A stretch of DNA of 64,000 bases from the NCBI RefSeq assembly GCF_900636535.1, contig NZ_LR134289.1:3923001-3987000 (forward strand), read 5' to 3'. Below the pieces are notes generated by a model, which saw only the letters and a program-made list of their open reading frames with translations, did no database searches and was not told where the DNA came from. Origin of the DNA: Chryseobacterium gleum (GTDB taxonomy: Bacteria > Bacteroidota > Bacteroidia > Flavobacteriales > Weeksellaceae). Position numbers and translations under genes: made by a program. The number at the start of each line of letters is the position of its first letter. Within the stretch, counting starts at the first letter, position 1. Positions 7,291 through 16,906 of this stretch are shown here, piece by piece.

Positions 7291-10245
7291 ATGCCAAAAA
7301 TTAGATTAAATAAAGCGGTTAAGGAATTCAACATTTCGATGTCCAGATTAGTAGAATTTTTACAGTCAAGGGGTTTCGAGGTTGAAAGCAATCCTAACGC
7401 TCAATTGGAAGAAGCGGCATATTCTGCATTGGAAGCTGAGTTTGCTAAAGACGGCGAACAGAGAAAGGCTTCCCATGAGGTGGTGATCACTAAAGTTCCG
7501 GAAGAAAAACTGGAAATTGAAGAAAAGAAAACCCCTGAAGTGATAAGAGCTAAAGCAAATAAACCAGAAACTAGAATTTTAGGTAAAATAGACTTAGAAA
7601 CTAAGAAGCCTGAAGTTGAAGAAGCTCCTGTGGCTCCTGTTGCGACACCGGTTGAAGAAAAGAAAGAAGAAATCGTGAAAGAAGAACAGCCGGAAGTTAA
7701 AGTAGCGCCTGAAAAACAGGAATTTAAGGTTTTGGATAAGATTGATTTGTCTCAAATAGAATCTAGAAACAGACCTGTGAAAAAAGACAAACCAAAAATG
7801 GAGGAGAAAAAAGAAGAAGTTAAACCGGCAGAACCGGTAAAAGAAACTCCAAAACCAGTGATTGCAGAGGAGAAAAAAGAAGAAACTCCAAAAGTAGAGA
7901 CTGAGTCTGAATCTCAGGAACCACAGAAAATTGAAACAGTTTATCAGAAACTTGATGGTCCAAAGATCGTTGGAGAAAAGATAGACTTAACCCAGTTTGC
8001 GCCAAAACCAGGTGCCGGAGCAAAAAAGAAAAGAAAGAGAATTGAAAAACCTGGTGGCCAGAATAACCAGCAAGGTCAGGGGAATAATCAAAACTCAGGA
8101 AATAACAACCAGGGTGGTCAGGGCCAAGGAAACCGTCAGCATAATAACGGTGGACAAGGTGGAAACCGTCAAGGTCAGGGCGGCCAAGGAAACCGTCCTC
8201 AAGGTCAGGGTGGCCAGGGTGGAAACCGTTTTGGAAATAACCAGGGTGGTGGAAACCGCCAGGGACAAGGTGGTGGCTTCAAAAAAGGAGGTCAGAACAA
8301 CAGACCTGGTCAAAGAGTTATGCCGGTTGAACTGACTGATGAACAAGTTAAGAATCAGATCAAGGAAACACTAGAAAAACTTACTAATAAAGGAGGTAAA
8401 TCTAAATCTGCAAAACACAGAAAAGATAAAAGAACCTTCCGTAGAGAGCAGGATGAGCGTCAGCAGGAGCTTGAAGCACAAGACAGAACTCTTAAAGTAA
8501 CAGAATTCATCACAGTAGGTGAATTGGCAAGTTTGATGAATGTTTCTCCAACTGAAGTAATCTCTGCTTGTTTCTCATTAGGGGTAATGGTTACCATGAA
8601 CCAAAGACTTGAGGCTGATACTTTATTATTAGTAGCAGATGAATTTGGATATAAAATCGAATTCTCAGATGCTGATCTTGAAGATACAGATTCAGAAGAT
8701 GAGGTAGATACAGAAGAAAGCCTTGTATCAAGAGCTCCTGTAGTTACTGTAATGGGACACGTTGACCACGGTAAGACTTCATTACTGGATTACATTAGAA
8801 AAACAAACGTAATTGCTGGTGAGTCCGGTGGAATTACTCAGCACATTGGTGCTTATAACGTGAAATTGGAGAATGGTCAGAGAATTACTTTCTTAGATAC
8901 TCCTGGTCACGAAGCCTTTACAGCGATGAGAGCAAGAGGGGCACAGATCACGGATATTGCAATTATTGTAATTGCAGCCGATGACGATGTAATGCCACAG
9001 ACAAAAGAAGCTATTGCCCACGCACAGGCTGCACAGGTTCCAATGATTATTGCAATCAATAAGGTTGATAAGCCTAACGCAAACCCTGACAACATCCGTC
9101 AACAGCTTTCTGGTTTGAATCCTCCGGTTCTTGTAGAAGAGTGGGGTGGAAATGTTCAGGCACAAGAGATCTCGGCTAAGTTCGGTAATAATGTAGACGT
9201 ATTATTGGAGAAGGTTTTATTGCAGGCTGAAATGCTTGAGTTAAAAGCTAATCCTGACCGTTCAGCAAATGGAGTTGTTATTGAAGCATCTTTAGATAAA
9301 GGTAGAGGTTATGTGGCAACTATGTTGGTACAGTCCGGAACTTTAAGAGTCGGAGATTATGTGGTAGCAGGTAAAAACCATGGTAAAGTAAAAGCTTTGC
9401 TTGATGAAAGAGGGAAAAATCTTAAAGAAGCAGGCCCGTCAATTCCTGCAACCATTTTAGGTTTGGACGGAGCGCCTACTGCAGGGGATAAATTCCGTGT
9501 ATATGCTGATGAAAGTGAAGGTAAAGCTATTGCCAATAAGAGAGAACAGTTACAGAGAGAATTATCAATCAGAACCAAGAAGCATACGACGCTTGAAGAA
9601 TTGGGTAGACGTATTGCCTTAGGAGAATTCAAAGAATTGAATATTATCCTTAAAGGAGACGTGGATGGTTCTGTGGAAGCTCTTTCCGATCAGTTACAAA
9701 GATTATCAACAGAAGAAATCAGTGTTAAGATTCTTCACTCAGGTGTAGGTCAGATCACTGAATCTGATATCAACTTAGCAGCAGCCTCAGATGCAATTAT
9801 TATTGGATTTAATGTAAGAGCAGGTGCCAATGCAAAAGAACTTGCAGATCGTGAAGAAATTGAGATCAGAACGTATTCTGTCATCTATAAAGCAATTGAT
9901 GAGGTAAAAGAAGCAATGGAAGGAATGCTTTCTCCGGAAATTCAGGAGCAGGTCATCGGTAACGTTGAAATCCGTGAGGTATTCAAGATTTCTAAAGTAG
10001 GAACAATAGCAGGTTGTATGGTTCTTACCGGAAAAGTAACAAGACAGTCTAAAGTACGTTTGCTAAGAGACGGTATCGTGAAATTTGACGGAGAACTTGA
10101 AAGCTTGAAGCGTTTCAAAGATGATGTTAAAGAAGTCACAAAAGGCTACGAATGTGGTCTGAACCTGAAAGGTTATAACGATATCGAAATCGGAGATATT
10201 CTTGAAGTATACGAGGAAGTAGCGGTTAAGAAAAAACTGAAATAA
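7291..10245 (+). CDS. infB: Translation initiation factor IF-2
   Basis: IF-2 is the GTPase that brings initiator tRNA to the 30S subunit and promotes subunit joining. The 984-residue protein starts with the IF2 N-terminal helical domain ([21 protein letters not shown]). A Lys/Glu/Pro-rich stretch and a Gly/Gln/Asn/Arg-rich low-complexity block (about residues 254-341) follow. The second IF2-N domain lies near 405-455. The G domain starts near residue 485 with [13 protein letters not shown] (G1), then [15 protein letters not shown] (G3) and INKVDK (G4). Domains II, III and IV follow. It is the last gene of the operon, with a strong terminator 40 bp after the stop. Confidence 0.98.
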   Translation: MPKIRLNKAVKEFNISMSRLVEFLQSRGFEVESNPNAQLEEAAYSALEAEFAKDGEQRKASHEVVITKVPEEKLEIEEKKTPEVIRAKANKPETRILGKIDLETKKPEVEEAPVAPVATPVEEKKEEIVKEEQPEVKVAPEKQEFKVLDKIDLSQIESRNRPVKKDKPKMEEKKEEVKPAEPVKETPKPVIAEEKKEETPKVETESESQEPQKIETVYQKLDGPKIVGEKIDLTQFAPKPGAGAKKKRKRIEKPGGQNNQQGQGNNQNSGNNNQGGQGQGNRQHNNGGQGGNRQGQGGQGNRPQGQGGQGGNRFGNNQGGGNRQGQGGGFKKGGQNNRPGQRVMPVELTDEQVKNQIKETLEKLTNKGGKSKSAKHRKDKRTFRREQDERQQELEAQDRTLKVTEFITVGELASLMNVSPTEVISACFSLGVMVTMNQRLEADTLLLVADEFGYKIEFSDADLEDTDSEDEVDTEESLVSRAPVVTVMGHVDHGKTSLLDYIRKTNVIAGESGGITQHIGAYNVKLENGQRITFLDTPGHEAFTAMRARGAQITDIAIIVIAADDDVMPQTKEAIAHAQAAQVPMIIAINKVDKPNANPDNIRQQLSGLNPPVLVEEWGGNVQAQEISAKFGNNVDVLLEKVLLQAEMLELKANPDRSANGVVIEASLDKGRGYVATMLVQSGTLRVGDYVVAGKNHGKVKALLDERGKNLKEAGPSIPATILGLDGAPTAGDKFRVYADESEGKAIANKREQLQRELSIRTKKHTTLEELGRRIALGEFKELNIILKGDVDGSVEALSDQLQRLSTEEISVKILHSGVGQITESDINLAAASDAIIIGFNVRAGANAKELADREEIEIRTYSVIYKAIDEVKEAMEGMLSPEIQEQVIGNVEIREVFKISKVGTIAGCMVLTGKVTRQSKVRLLRDGIVKFDGELESLKRFKDDVKEVTKGYECGLNLKGYNDIEIGDILEVYEEVAVKKKLK
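8052..8313 (+). repeat. Low-complexity Gly/Gln/Asn/Arg repeat tract inside infB
   Basis: Irregular tandem units of the type [16 protein letters not shown] encode about 87 residues between the basic KKKRKRIEK segment and the second IF2-N domain. The biased composition keeps other frames open on both strands, producing false ORFs here. It is predicted to be disordered. Confidence 0.85.
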
Positions 10246-10284
10246 TAAATTATATTGGTCACTAACTATTGATCATGAGTGATA

Positions 10285-10317
10285 AAAAAACCATCTCTAT
10301 TTCTGAGATGGTTTTTT
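10285..10317 (+). terminator. Intrinsic terminator after infB
   Basis: AAAAAACCATCTC (10285-10297) and GAGATGGTTTTTT (10305-10317) form a 13-bp perfect stem with a 7-nt loop. It ends the rimP-nusA-infB transcript and reads as a terminator on both strands. Confidence 0.9.
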
Positions 10318-10361
10318 CTTTTATTATCAATGGTTGTTAAAATGTAAAGTACTCAATATAT

Positions 10362-10396
10362 AAAATCCGAGTACAATTTAAATGTGCTCGGATTTT
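10362..10396 (-). terminator. Intrinsic terminator for the minus-strand secreted protein gene
   Basis: AAAATCCGAG (10362-10371) pairs with CTCGGATTTT (10387-10396). The position just downstream of the stop at 10427 and the T run on the complementary strand fit termination of the minus-strand gene. The hairpin is symmetrical, so it could also back up infB termination. Confidence 0.8.
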
Positions 10397-10426
10397 TATA
10401 AAATTTAAAAGTAATTAAATGTATAA

Positions 10427-11095
10427 TTATTGATTGATAAAATTCACTAGTTTAGCTATATCAGTATCATTGAATTTTAAATTATTAGATTTAATGTACA
10501 CATTATACTCTTTTTCTTTTTCTGGAAATAGATCTGTTATTTTTTTTAACGACGATACTTTACTTATATTTCCAGAAGTTGTTTTTATATAATAAACAGG
10601 ATCTTGTTTTACAAACATGGCAGGCTTGCCAGTTTGATAGGTATTAGGAGCGGGAGTGGCATCCTTAAAAATAACTTTTTCCTTTTTGTATACTGAATTT
10701 TTACCCTTTACTATTTCGATAAGATAGCCTTTGGGCTCTGAACTGTTTTTTAAGTATACAAAAACTTGTTTAGATGGAAGTACTTCAATTCTGAAAAAAT
10801 CATCTTGTTTAGGTAAAACCTCTGTTTTTCCATTGTTTAAAAACTCTATATCGTCAGTGTAAGCATTATATCTTACATCAATATTTCCATATTTTTCTCC
10901 AACAGAAGCTTTTTGGAAAAGTGGTGATTGATATGGTGAACCTTGTATATCTTCGTATTTTAAAGGAGCTCCTGTTCCTGATGCTACACTTTCAAAGACA
11001 GACTGACTACCGGTTATATTATTAATATTTAAAGACTGTTGTGCCTCCATAAATGCAAATGATAAAAATAGAGCGGTAAATAATGCTTTTTTCAT
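10427..11095 (-). CDS. Secreted protein of unknown function
   Basis: A 222-residue protein with a signal peptide (MKKALFTALFLSFAFMEAQ, cleavage near residue 18-19). The mature protein has mixed beta-type sequence, with YGNIDVRYNAYTDDIEFLNNGKTEVL near residues 69-94 and VYIKSNNLKFNDTDIAKLVNFI at the C-terminus. I recognise no enzyme motif, lipobox or sorting domain. A patterned segment such as VRYNAYTDDIEF recurs in flavobacterial secreted proteins of unknown function, and I infer a periplasmic or surface role. It is monocistronic, convergent with infB and divergent from the SusC/SusD operon across a 483-bp gap. Confidence 0.85.
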   Translation of the reverse strand: MKKALFTALFLSFAFMEAQQSLNINNITGSQSVFESVASGTGAPLKYEDIQGSPYQSPLFQKASVGEKYGNIDVRYNAYTDDIEFLNNGKTEVLPKQDDFFRIEVLPSKQVFVYLKNSSEPKGYLIEIVKGKNSVYKKEKVIFKDATPAPNTYQTGKPAMFVKQDPVYYIKTTSGNISKVSSLKKITDLFPEKEKEYNVYIKSNNLKFNDTDIAKLVNFINQ

Positions 11096-11578
11096 TTTAA
11101 GCTAATTTTTTAAATGGTTATTAATGGTAAAGTTAGTGAAAAATGATTAATACTATGATTTATTATCTATACTTATTAAGTATTTTATATAAATAACAAT
11201 TTAGAGATTTGTTAGTAAGAGTTAATCACATTGTTATGCTGTTTGAAATGTAATGATGTAAAATTAAATTGAATAATATTTCCTAAATAAGTGAAAACCA
11301 CTTTTTTATAATTATAAGTTTTATTTATGAATTGACATAATTTATAATTATTCTAAATAATTTTTTTTATGTTATTAATAATTTGTTAAAATAGATTCAC
11401 AGCGCGCTGAAAATAGTTTTTATATAATAAAAACTGTCTATCATTAGGGAATGTTATTTGATTTGTGTAAAATTTAAATTAAATATCGAAAAAAAGCGTA
11501 GTTTAAACAAAGGTTTAATTTGTGGATATTAATATTTATTAACATATTTGCCCATTAAATATATTAAAATTTGTTAAT
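11096..11578. promoter_or_regulatory. Divergent AT-rich intergenic region with two palindromes and a susC promoter
   Basis: This 483-bp gene-free stretch separates divergent genes. CAGCGCGCTG (11400-11409) is a perfect 10-bp palindrome and the only GC-rich patch. AGTTTTTAT (11415-11423) and ATAAAAACT (11427-11435) are perfect 9-bp inverted arms, and TTATAATTATAA (11306-11317) is a further palindrome. A near-consensus promoter for susC is TTTG at 11519-11522, a 20-nt spacer and CATATTTG at 11543-11550, giving a start near 11557. The arrays may bind a regulator; none is encoded next door. Confidence 0.5.
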
Positions 11579-14452
11579 ATGAATGTTAAATTACGTGTAC
11601 TGACAGCTGGTGTGTTATTTTTCACAGGGCAGGTAGTATTTGCTCAAAAAGACTCCACAGGTTCTAAAAAAGACAAGGAACAGAAAATTGAAGAAATTGT
11701 TGTCTTGGGTTATAGCAAAACATCTACCAAGGCTAAATCTAGTGCTTCTTCAGTAACCATTGGGTCTGAAACATTGGAAAATAGACCTAATATTTCTGTT
11801 CTTAACTCTATACAGGGTACAGCACCTGGTATTGTAGCGAACTCTGCATCCGGCTCTCCGGGATCTGGTAAATTTAATATTATTATCAGAGGGCTTAGTT
11901 CACTAAATGGATCTACAGATCCATTGTATGTTATTGATGGAATCATTACATCGGGATCACAGTTTAGAAACTTGAACCCTAATGATATTGATACATTCAG
12001 TATTCTTAAGGATGCCCAGGCTACTGCAATTTATGGAAACAGAGCGGCTAACGGAGTTGTAGTAATAACTACTAAAGGAGGTAAGTTTAATTCAAAACTT
12101 AGAATTTCCTATGATGCATTAACTTCTTTTTCTGTGCTGCCGAAAACAGATTACAACATGTCATCTGGAAGAGAACTATTACAGGTTCAGAAGAATGCAG
12201 GAGCTGGAAAAGGATCCACTATGTCTCAAAATGATATAAATAACTTCACTACTAATACAGACTGGAGAGATTTGTTTTCTAGAGTCGGTATGAGCCAGCA
12301 GCATACGTTGTCAGTTAGTGCAGGTGGAGAAAATATAAGTAATTTTGTTTCTTTAGGATATGTTGATAGTGAAGGTAACATTCGTGGAACAGATTTTAAA
12401 AGATTTACTTTAAGAAATAACCTTAACGGAAAAAGCAGTGATGGAAGATTAACTTTCGGTGCAATCTTAGGGTTAGGATTTTCAAAAAGAAATCAGTTGG
12501 ATGACGAAACCAACACTGCTATTAATGCAAACACAGTACAGAACCCGCTATTCGGAACTGTGCTTTCTGCACCTTACTTACCAGCGCCTACATTTACCAA
12601 TGGATTGGGATTATTCAATCAGATCGGGCAAGCTAGTGGTAACGGAAACGGGGCGTACATTCTTTATGATAACATCATGGGAGGTATCAGAAACCAGTTT
12701 ACGGAAACCAGCTTAACAGCTAACGTAAGTGCTAACTACAAACTTACATCAGACTTAAGCATCGGAAACAGAACTGGTGTTGATTATAAAAACTATCAAA
12801 GACAATTTGCAAGAGCGGCAAACGGTTACTTATCTTTAGTAGTAGCTGCAGGTCAGGGAGCAAAATACGGTGGTTTTGAGCAGTTTAATACGATAAACGA
12901 TTTAACTTTTAACACAACTACAAACATTACATATAACCATTCATTTGGGGATCATACTATTACTGCTGCTGCTTATCTAGATTATATTAAGGTAAACTGG
13001 CAGAGTTATACTCAACAACAGAACGGTCTTGATCCTTTAGTTTGGGAATTCGGTGCAGGAACAGGGTATGTTCCTTTTAATCCGGCTACACCAAACCTTT
13101 ATCGACCGTCTGCAAGTGCATTGAAAGTGACTGCAGGAACGCTGGCATATTTTGGTACACTAGATTATGACTACCAAGGAAAATATGGTGTATCAGGTGT
13201 TATAAGAAGAGATGGCTCATATAGATTCCCTAAAGATAACAGATGGGAAACTTTCTGGTCAGTAGCAGCAAGATGGAATATTGATAAAGAAAGCTTTATG
13301 GAAGGATCTGGGTTCAATTTATTAAAACTTAGAGCTTCCCTTGGAACAACAGGTAACCAGAACTTATTTACGGTTGCTAATAATACCAATGTACTAACAG
13401 TAGGTCCTTCTTCATACTTAGATTATAACGGACCAAATCCTACTAGTGCCCCTGCCTACCAGAGTTTACCAGGATATTATTTGGCAAATCTAGGAAATAA
13501 GAATCTAAAATGGGAAGAGGTAAAACAACTTGATTTTGGAGTGGATTTTAATTATAAAGGGCTAGTAGAAGGTACATTTGATTATTATCAAAAAAGAACT
13601 TCAAGATTATTTAACTCTATTCCGGTAACATATGTTACAGGTCAAGGTTCTTTAAGAGGTAACAATGGTGTTATGGATAATAAAGGGGTTGAAGGATCCC
13701 TAAGAGTTCATATACTAAGAAAAGCCAATACAAAACTATCTGTATTTGGAAATATTGGTTATAACTCTAACAAGATTGTAAGTATGGAAGCGAATGATCT
13801 TACAGGTGATTTTGTTGACGGAGTTGGAGGACCTGCAGATCAATGGCAGCTTTATCCTTATTTAGGAGTTAATCCTGCTAACGGAGAACAGTTATTCTTA
13901 GATAAAAATGGAAATGTAACTCAAACACCAACAGCAGGTGATAGAAGACTTACAGGGAAAAGCCCTATGCCTAAATATACGGGTGGATTTGGATTTAATT
14001 TCCAACATGACGGGTTCTTTGTGGATGCATTATTTTCTTATCAGAAAGGAGGATATATCTATGATAACCTATATTCTTGGGTAATGAATCCTTCCTATGC
14101 TGCTTCTGGACTTAACGTGTCTTCTGACTTGTTGAATGCCTGGACTCCCAATAACCCAAATGCTACAGTACCAAGCCTATCAGCTGTGAACGCAACACTA
14201 GAAGGTTCTTCTGATAGATTCCTTTTCAAATCTGATTTTGTTAGATTAAAGAATGTAAGCGTTGGATATACTTTTAGCAAAAATGTATTAGGTAATTTGC
14301 CGGTAAACTCTATTAAAGTTTTTGCACAAGCTGAAAACGTATATACTTTCACAGGATGGAAAGGCTTTGATGTGGAGCCTATCACAACGTATTCACTTAA
14401 CGTGTATCCAAACCCAAAAACATATTCTGTAGGAGTTAATGTAGATTTTTAA
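11579..14452 (+). CDS. SusC/RagA-family TonB-dependent outer-membrane transporter (system 1)
   Basis: This 957-residue outer-membrane barrel works with a SusD-like lid to import oligomeric nutrients using TonB energy. After a signal peptide (cleavage near VVFA|Q, residue 22-23) comes the TonB-box-like KIEEIVVLGY. The plug domain (about 50-165) contains the SusC hallmark TDPLYVIDGI and ATAIYGNRAANGVVVITTK. The C-terminal half is a beta-barrel ending in YSVGVNVDF. It lacks both the carboxypeptidase-D-like N-terminal domain common in SusC proteins and any STN domain, so sigma/anti-sigma signalling through the receptor is not expected. A SusD gene follows after 13 bp. The substrate is unknown; no glycan-degrading enzymes are nearby. 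Confidence 0.95.
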   Translation: MNVKLRVLTAGVLFFTGQVVFAQKDSTGSKKDKEQKIEEIVVLGYSKTSTKAKSSASSVTIGSETLENRPNISVLNSIQGTAPGIVANSASGSPGSGKFNIIIRGLSSLNGSTDPLYVIDGIITSGSQFRNLNPNDIDTFSILKDAQATAIYGNRAANGVVVITTKGGKFNSKLRISYDALTSFSVLPKTDYNMSSGRELLQVQKNAGAGKGSTMSQNDINNFTTNTDWRDLFSRVGMSQQHTLSVSAGGENISNFVSLGYVDSEGNIRGTDFKRFTLRNNLNGKSSDGRLTFGAILGLGFSKRNQLDDETNTAINANTVQNPLFGTVLSAPYLPAPTFTNGLGLFNQIGQASGNGNGAYILYDNIMGGIRNQFTETSLTANVSANYKLTSDLSIGNRTGVDYKNYQRQFARAANGYLSLVVAAGQGAKYGGFEQFNTINDLTFNTTTNITYNHSFGDHTITAAAYLDYIKVNWQSYTQQQNGLDPLVWEFGAGTGYVPFNPATPNLYRPSASALKVTAGTLAYFGTLDYDYQGKYGVSGVIRRDGSYRFPKDNRWETFWSVAARWNIDKESFMEGSGFNLLKLRASLGTTGNQNLFTVANNTNVLTVGPSSYLDYNGPNPTSAPAYQSLPGYYLANLGNKNLKWEEVKQLDFGVDFNYKGLVEGTFDYYQKRTSRLFNSIPVTYVTGQGSLRGNNGVMDNKGVEGSLRVHILRKANTKLSVFGNIGYNSNKIVSMEANDLTGDFVDGVGGPADQWQLYPYLGVNPANGEQLFLDKNGNVTQTPTAGDRRLTGKSPMPKYTGGFGFNFQHDGFFVDALFSYQKGGYIYDNLYSWVMNPSYAASGLNVSSDLLNAWTPNNPNATVPSLSAVNATLEGSSDRFLFKSDFVRLKNVSVGYTFSKNVLGNLPVNSIKVFAQAENVYTFTGWKGFDVEPITTYSLNVYPNPKTYSVGVNVDF

Positions 14453-14465
14453 AAAAAAAGAAAAA

Positions 14466-15983
14466 ATGAATAAAATATATAAAAAAGCATTAGTGATAGC
14501 AGTATGTCTATCGTCAGTCGGTTTTACTTTAAACAGTTGTAAGGATGCTATTGATATAGAGCAGCCTGGATTGCTAGATGATGCAACTTTATTTACAAGC
14601 GTATCAAATCTTAACGATTATTTAGTTGGATCTGTGTATGCCAACATGGATACTAATAATGATATTTATTTCTCTGCAGTATTTACTGATGAGGTAAAAC
14701 CCGGAGCAGGTAGTGGTGGTCAGGAATATGAAATTCACCGCTATTTTATAGATCCTACTACAGGATTAACAACTGGAATTTGGGCACAACATTATTTGGT
14801 AATTAATCGTGTAAATAGGTTACTTGCAGGAGCTGCAAATATTAAGCCTGCTAATGCTGAAGAGACAAAACAATATAATTATGTAGTTGCTCAGGCGAGA
14901 GCGATAAGGGCTTTCTGTTACCTGCAATTGGAAACTTTTTTTGCTCCGGATATGAAAGATCCTAATGGTCTGGGAGTTCTGCTTCTAAAAGATGTACCGG
15001 CAGTTGATATAAAACTTCCAAGAAGCAAGAACCAAGATGTTTATGATTTTATTGAGGCAGATTTAGATTACGCTAGAAGTATTTTAACTTCTTATGCAAC
15101 TCTGCCTTATCCAACTACTCCGGCTACTCCTTTAAATAGATATTATGTCAATAAAAGGTTTGTAAATGCTGTAGCTGCAAGATTTAATTTATACAGAGGA
15201 AATTATGTTTTGGCAAAACAATATGCGCAGGATGTAATATCTAACTCTGGATTATCATTAACTGCTGCTTCAGCATATCCAAATATGTGGAATGATACAA
15301 GTGAGGGAGAAATTATTTTTGCATTAAACAGATTGGCTACAGGAAATGGAAGTTCAATAGGAACAAGATGGAATACCAACAGTTCTAGTATTACCGGAAA
15401 TCCAATGTGGGCTTTAGGCAGAAACCTGTTTAATATTATTAACACAACCCCAGGGGATATTAGAAGAACAGTGTATATTGATCCTTCATCTATAATTGAT
15501 CCTAATTATTTAACAAGTACTTCTCCTAGGGATACTGATCAACTAGTAATAGATAAATATCCCGGTAAGACAAGTGCTGCTACAAGAAACGATTTGAAGG
15601 TATTTAGATTATCAGAAATGTATTTCATTTTAGCGGAATGTGAAACTGCAGCTAACAATTTTGCAGGTGCAGCAGCATTGATTCAACAAGTAAGAGCGAA
15701 AAGAAATACTACTGGAACAGCTCCTCTTCCGGTATATGCTTCATCAACAGCTGCTTATGCTGATATTTTGAAAGAAAGAAGAGTAGATCTTGCTTTAGAA
15801 GGGCACAGATATATCGATTTAAAAAGATTGGCTAATGCTGCGGGTGTTACCATGGATAGAAACCAAACGGATGACGTTGTTACGGTTACAAATCTTCCAA
15901 ATAATAGCTATAAGTATACTTTACCTATTCCTGTTCAGGAGATTAATTTAAATCCTCAAATCCAACAAAACCCTGGTTATTAA
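14466..15983 (+). CDS. SusD/RagB-family nutrient-binding lipoprotein (system 1)
   Basis: A 505-residue surface lipoprotein that caps the SusC barrel and binds substrate. The N-terminus is a lipoprotein signal ending TLNSC, with the acylated Cys near residue 25. The family pattern is clear: the TPR-rich helical core, the phrase AIRAFCYLQLETFFAPDMKD, and the C-terminal DILKERRVDLALEGHRYIDLKR motif typical of SusD. It is co-transcribed with the SusC upstream (13 bp) and a small lipoprotein downstream (25 bp). Confidence 0.95.
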   Translation: MNKIYKKALVIAVCLSSVGFTLNSCKDAIDIEQPGLLDDATLFTSVSNLNDYLVGSVYANMDTNNDIYFSAVFTDEVKPGAGSGGQEYEIHRYFIDPTTGLTTGIWAQHYLVINRVNRLLAGAANIKPANAEETKQYNYVVAQARAIRAFCYLQLETFFAPDMKDPNGLGVLLLKDVPAVDIKLPRSKNQDVYDFIEADLDYARSILTSYATLPYPTTPATPLNRYYVNKRFVNAVAARFNLYRGNYVLAKQYAQDVISNSGLSLTAASAYPNMWNDTSEGEIIFALNRLATGNGSSIGTRWNTNSSSITGNPMWALGRNLFNIINTTPGDIRRTVYIDPSSIIDPNYLTSTSPRDTDQLVIDKYPGKTSAATRNDLKVFRLSEMYFILAECETAANNFAGAAALIQQVRAKRNTTGTAPLPVYASSTAAYADILKERRVDLALEGHRYIDLKRLANAAGVTMDRNQTDDVVTVTNLPNNSYKYTLPIPVQEINLNPQIQQNPGY

Positions 15984-16008
15984 TATTAATTAAAAGCGAA
16001 TTTTAGCT

Positions 16009-16815
16009 ATGAAAATTTTAAAATATTTAAGTATTCCGATTTTTGCATTAATTATCTCTGCTTGTTCAGAGAGAGATGATGCTGTGTATGATGGTGATAA
16101 TTTTGTGAGTTTTGGTGCTGAAAGCTCTGAAGCAACAGTAGTAAAAGGAACAACATCAAAAGAGGTTGCAGTAGTATATACCACTTTAAGTGAAGCAAAG
16201 CAAAATACTGAAGTAAAAATTGCTGTTGATGCCGCTAATTCTACAGCAGTAGAAGGTGTAGATTTTAAGATTCTAAATAAAACCGATAATCTTGCTGCAG
16301 GGCAAAAGGTTGGTAACTTTAAAATACAGTTATTAGAAAGTGGAGCTAAGGAAACTCAAAAAACAATTACTTTTAAGATTTCTTCTCCTTCAGTTGCTAA
16401 TGCTACATTCAATCAGACTCACACATTGAAATATTCATTAGAATGTCCATTTAACATGTCTGGTTTCACTGGAACGTATAAGGTAGTAACAGATACTTGG
16501 GAAGATTATTCACCAGGAGCACTAATTACTATACAGCCAGGTCCTGCTGCTAATCAGTTTAAGATATTGTCAACCAACAATCCTTATATTAGCAATCCAA
16601 ATACATCTTACATGCTTGTAACAGTTCAAACTAATGGTAACATTACAGTAGCTTCTAATGAGGCGTTTAGTTACGGTGGAACTACAGGTAATATGAATGT
16701 AAGTGGTACAGGGAGCGTTAACTTCTGTACTAATGGCATAAATATCTCAGCACTTACTTTCTCAGGTGCTGCGGGTACTTCCAGTGGTAATAAATTTGTC
16801 TTAGTGAAAAACTAA
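16009..16815 (+). CDS. SusCD-associated surface lipoprotein (Calx-beta/DUF4843-like)
   Basis: A 268-residue lipoprotein with signal and lipobox (FALIISAC). The middle region has a Calx-beta/DUF4843-like pattern: VKGTTSKEVAVVYTTLSEA, AVEGVDFKIL and KTITFKISSPSVANATF. The C-terminal half, beginning ECPFNMSGFTGTYKVVTD, resembles the beta-sandwich domain that often ends such SusCD-linked lipoproteins. It probably sits on the cell surface next to SusD and helps hold substrate. It is the third gene of the system 1 operon, followed by a clear terminator. The role is inferred from context. Confidence 0.8.
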   Translation: MKILKYLSIPIFALIISACSERDDAVYDGDNFVSFGAESSEATVVKGTTSKEVAVVYTTLSEAKQNTEVKIAVDAANSTAVEGVDFKILNKTDNLAAGQKVGNFKIQLLESGAKETQKTITFKISSPSVANATFNQTHTLKYSLECPFNMSGFTGTYKVVTDTWEDYSPGALITIQPGPAANQFKILSTNNPYISNPNTSYMLVTVQTNGNITVASNEAFSYGGTTGNMNVSGTGSVNFCTNGINISALTFSGAAGTSSGNKFVLVKN

Positions 16816-16840
16816 AGTTTTTCTAACAAAATATCTTAGA

Positions 16841-16865
16841 CCCCACATTTTCTGTGGGGTTTTTT
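16841..16865 (+). terminator. Intrinsic terminator after SusCD system 1
   Basis: CCCCACA (16841-16847) pairs with TGTGGGG (16853-16859) around a 5-nt loop, followed by six T. Confidence 0.9.
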
Positions 16866-16906
16866 ATGTCCTTTTATTTCTTATTTTTGCTGTACAATAA
16901 TGAATA

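Noticed and set aside
7997..8346. Open frames on both strands over the infB repeat (112 and 83 residues)
   Set aside because: They arise from the biased composition of the Gly/Gln/Asn repeat; infB is continuous and complete.
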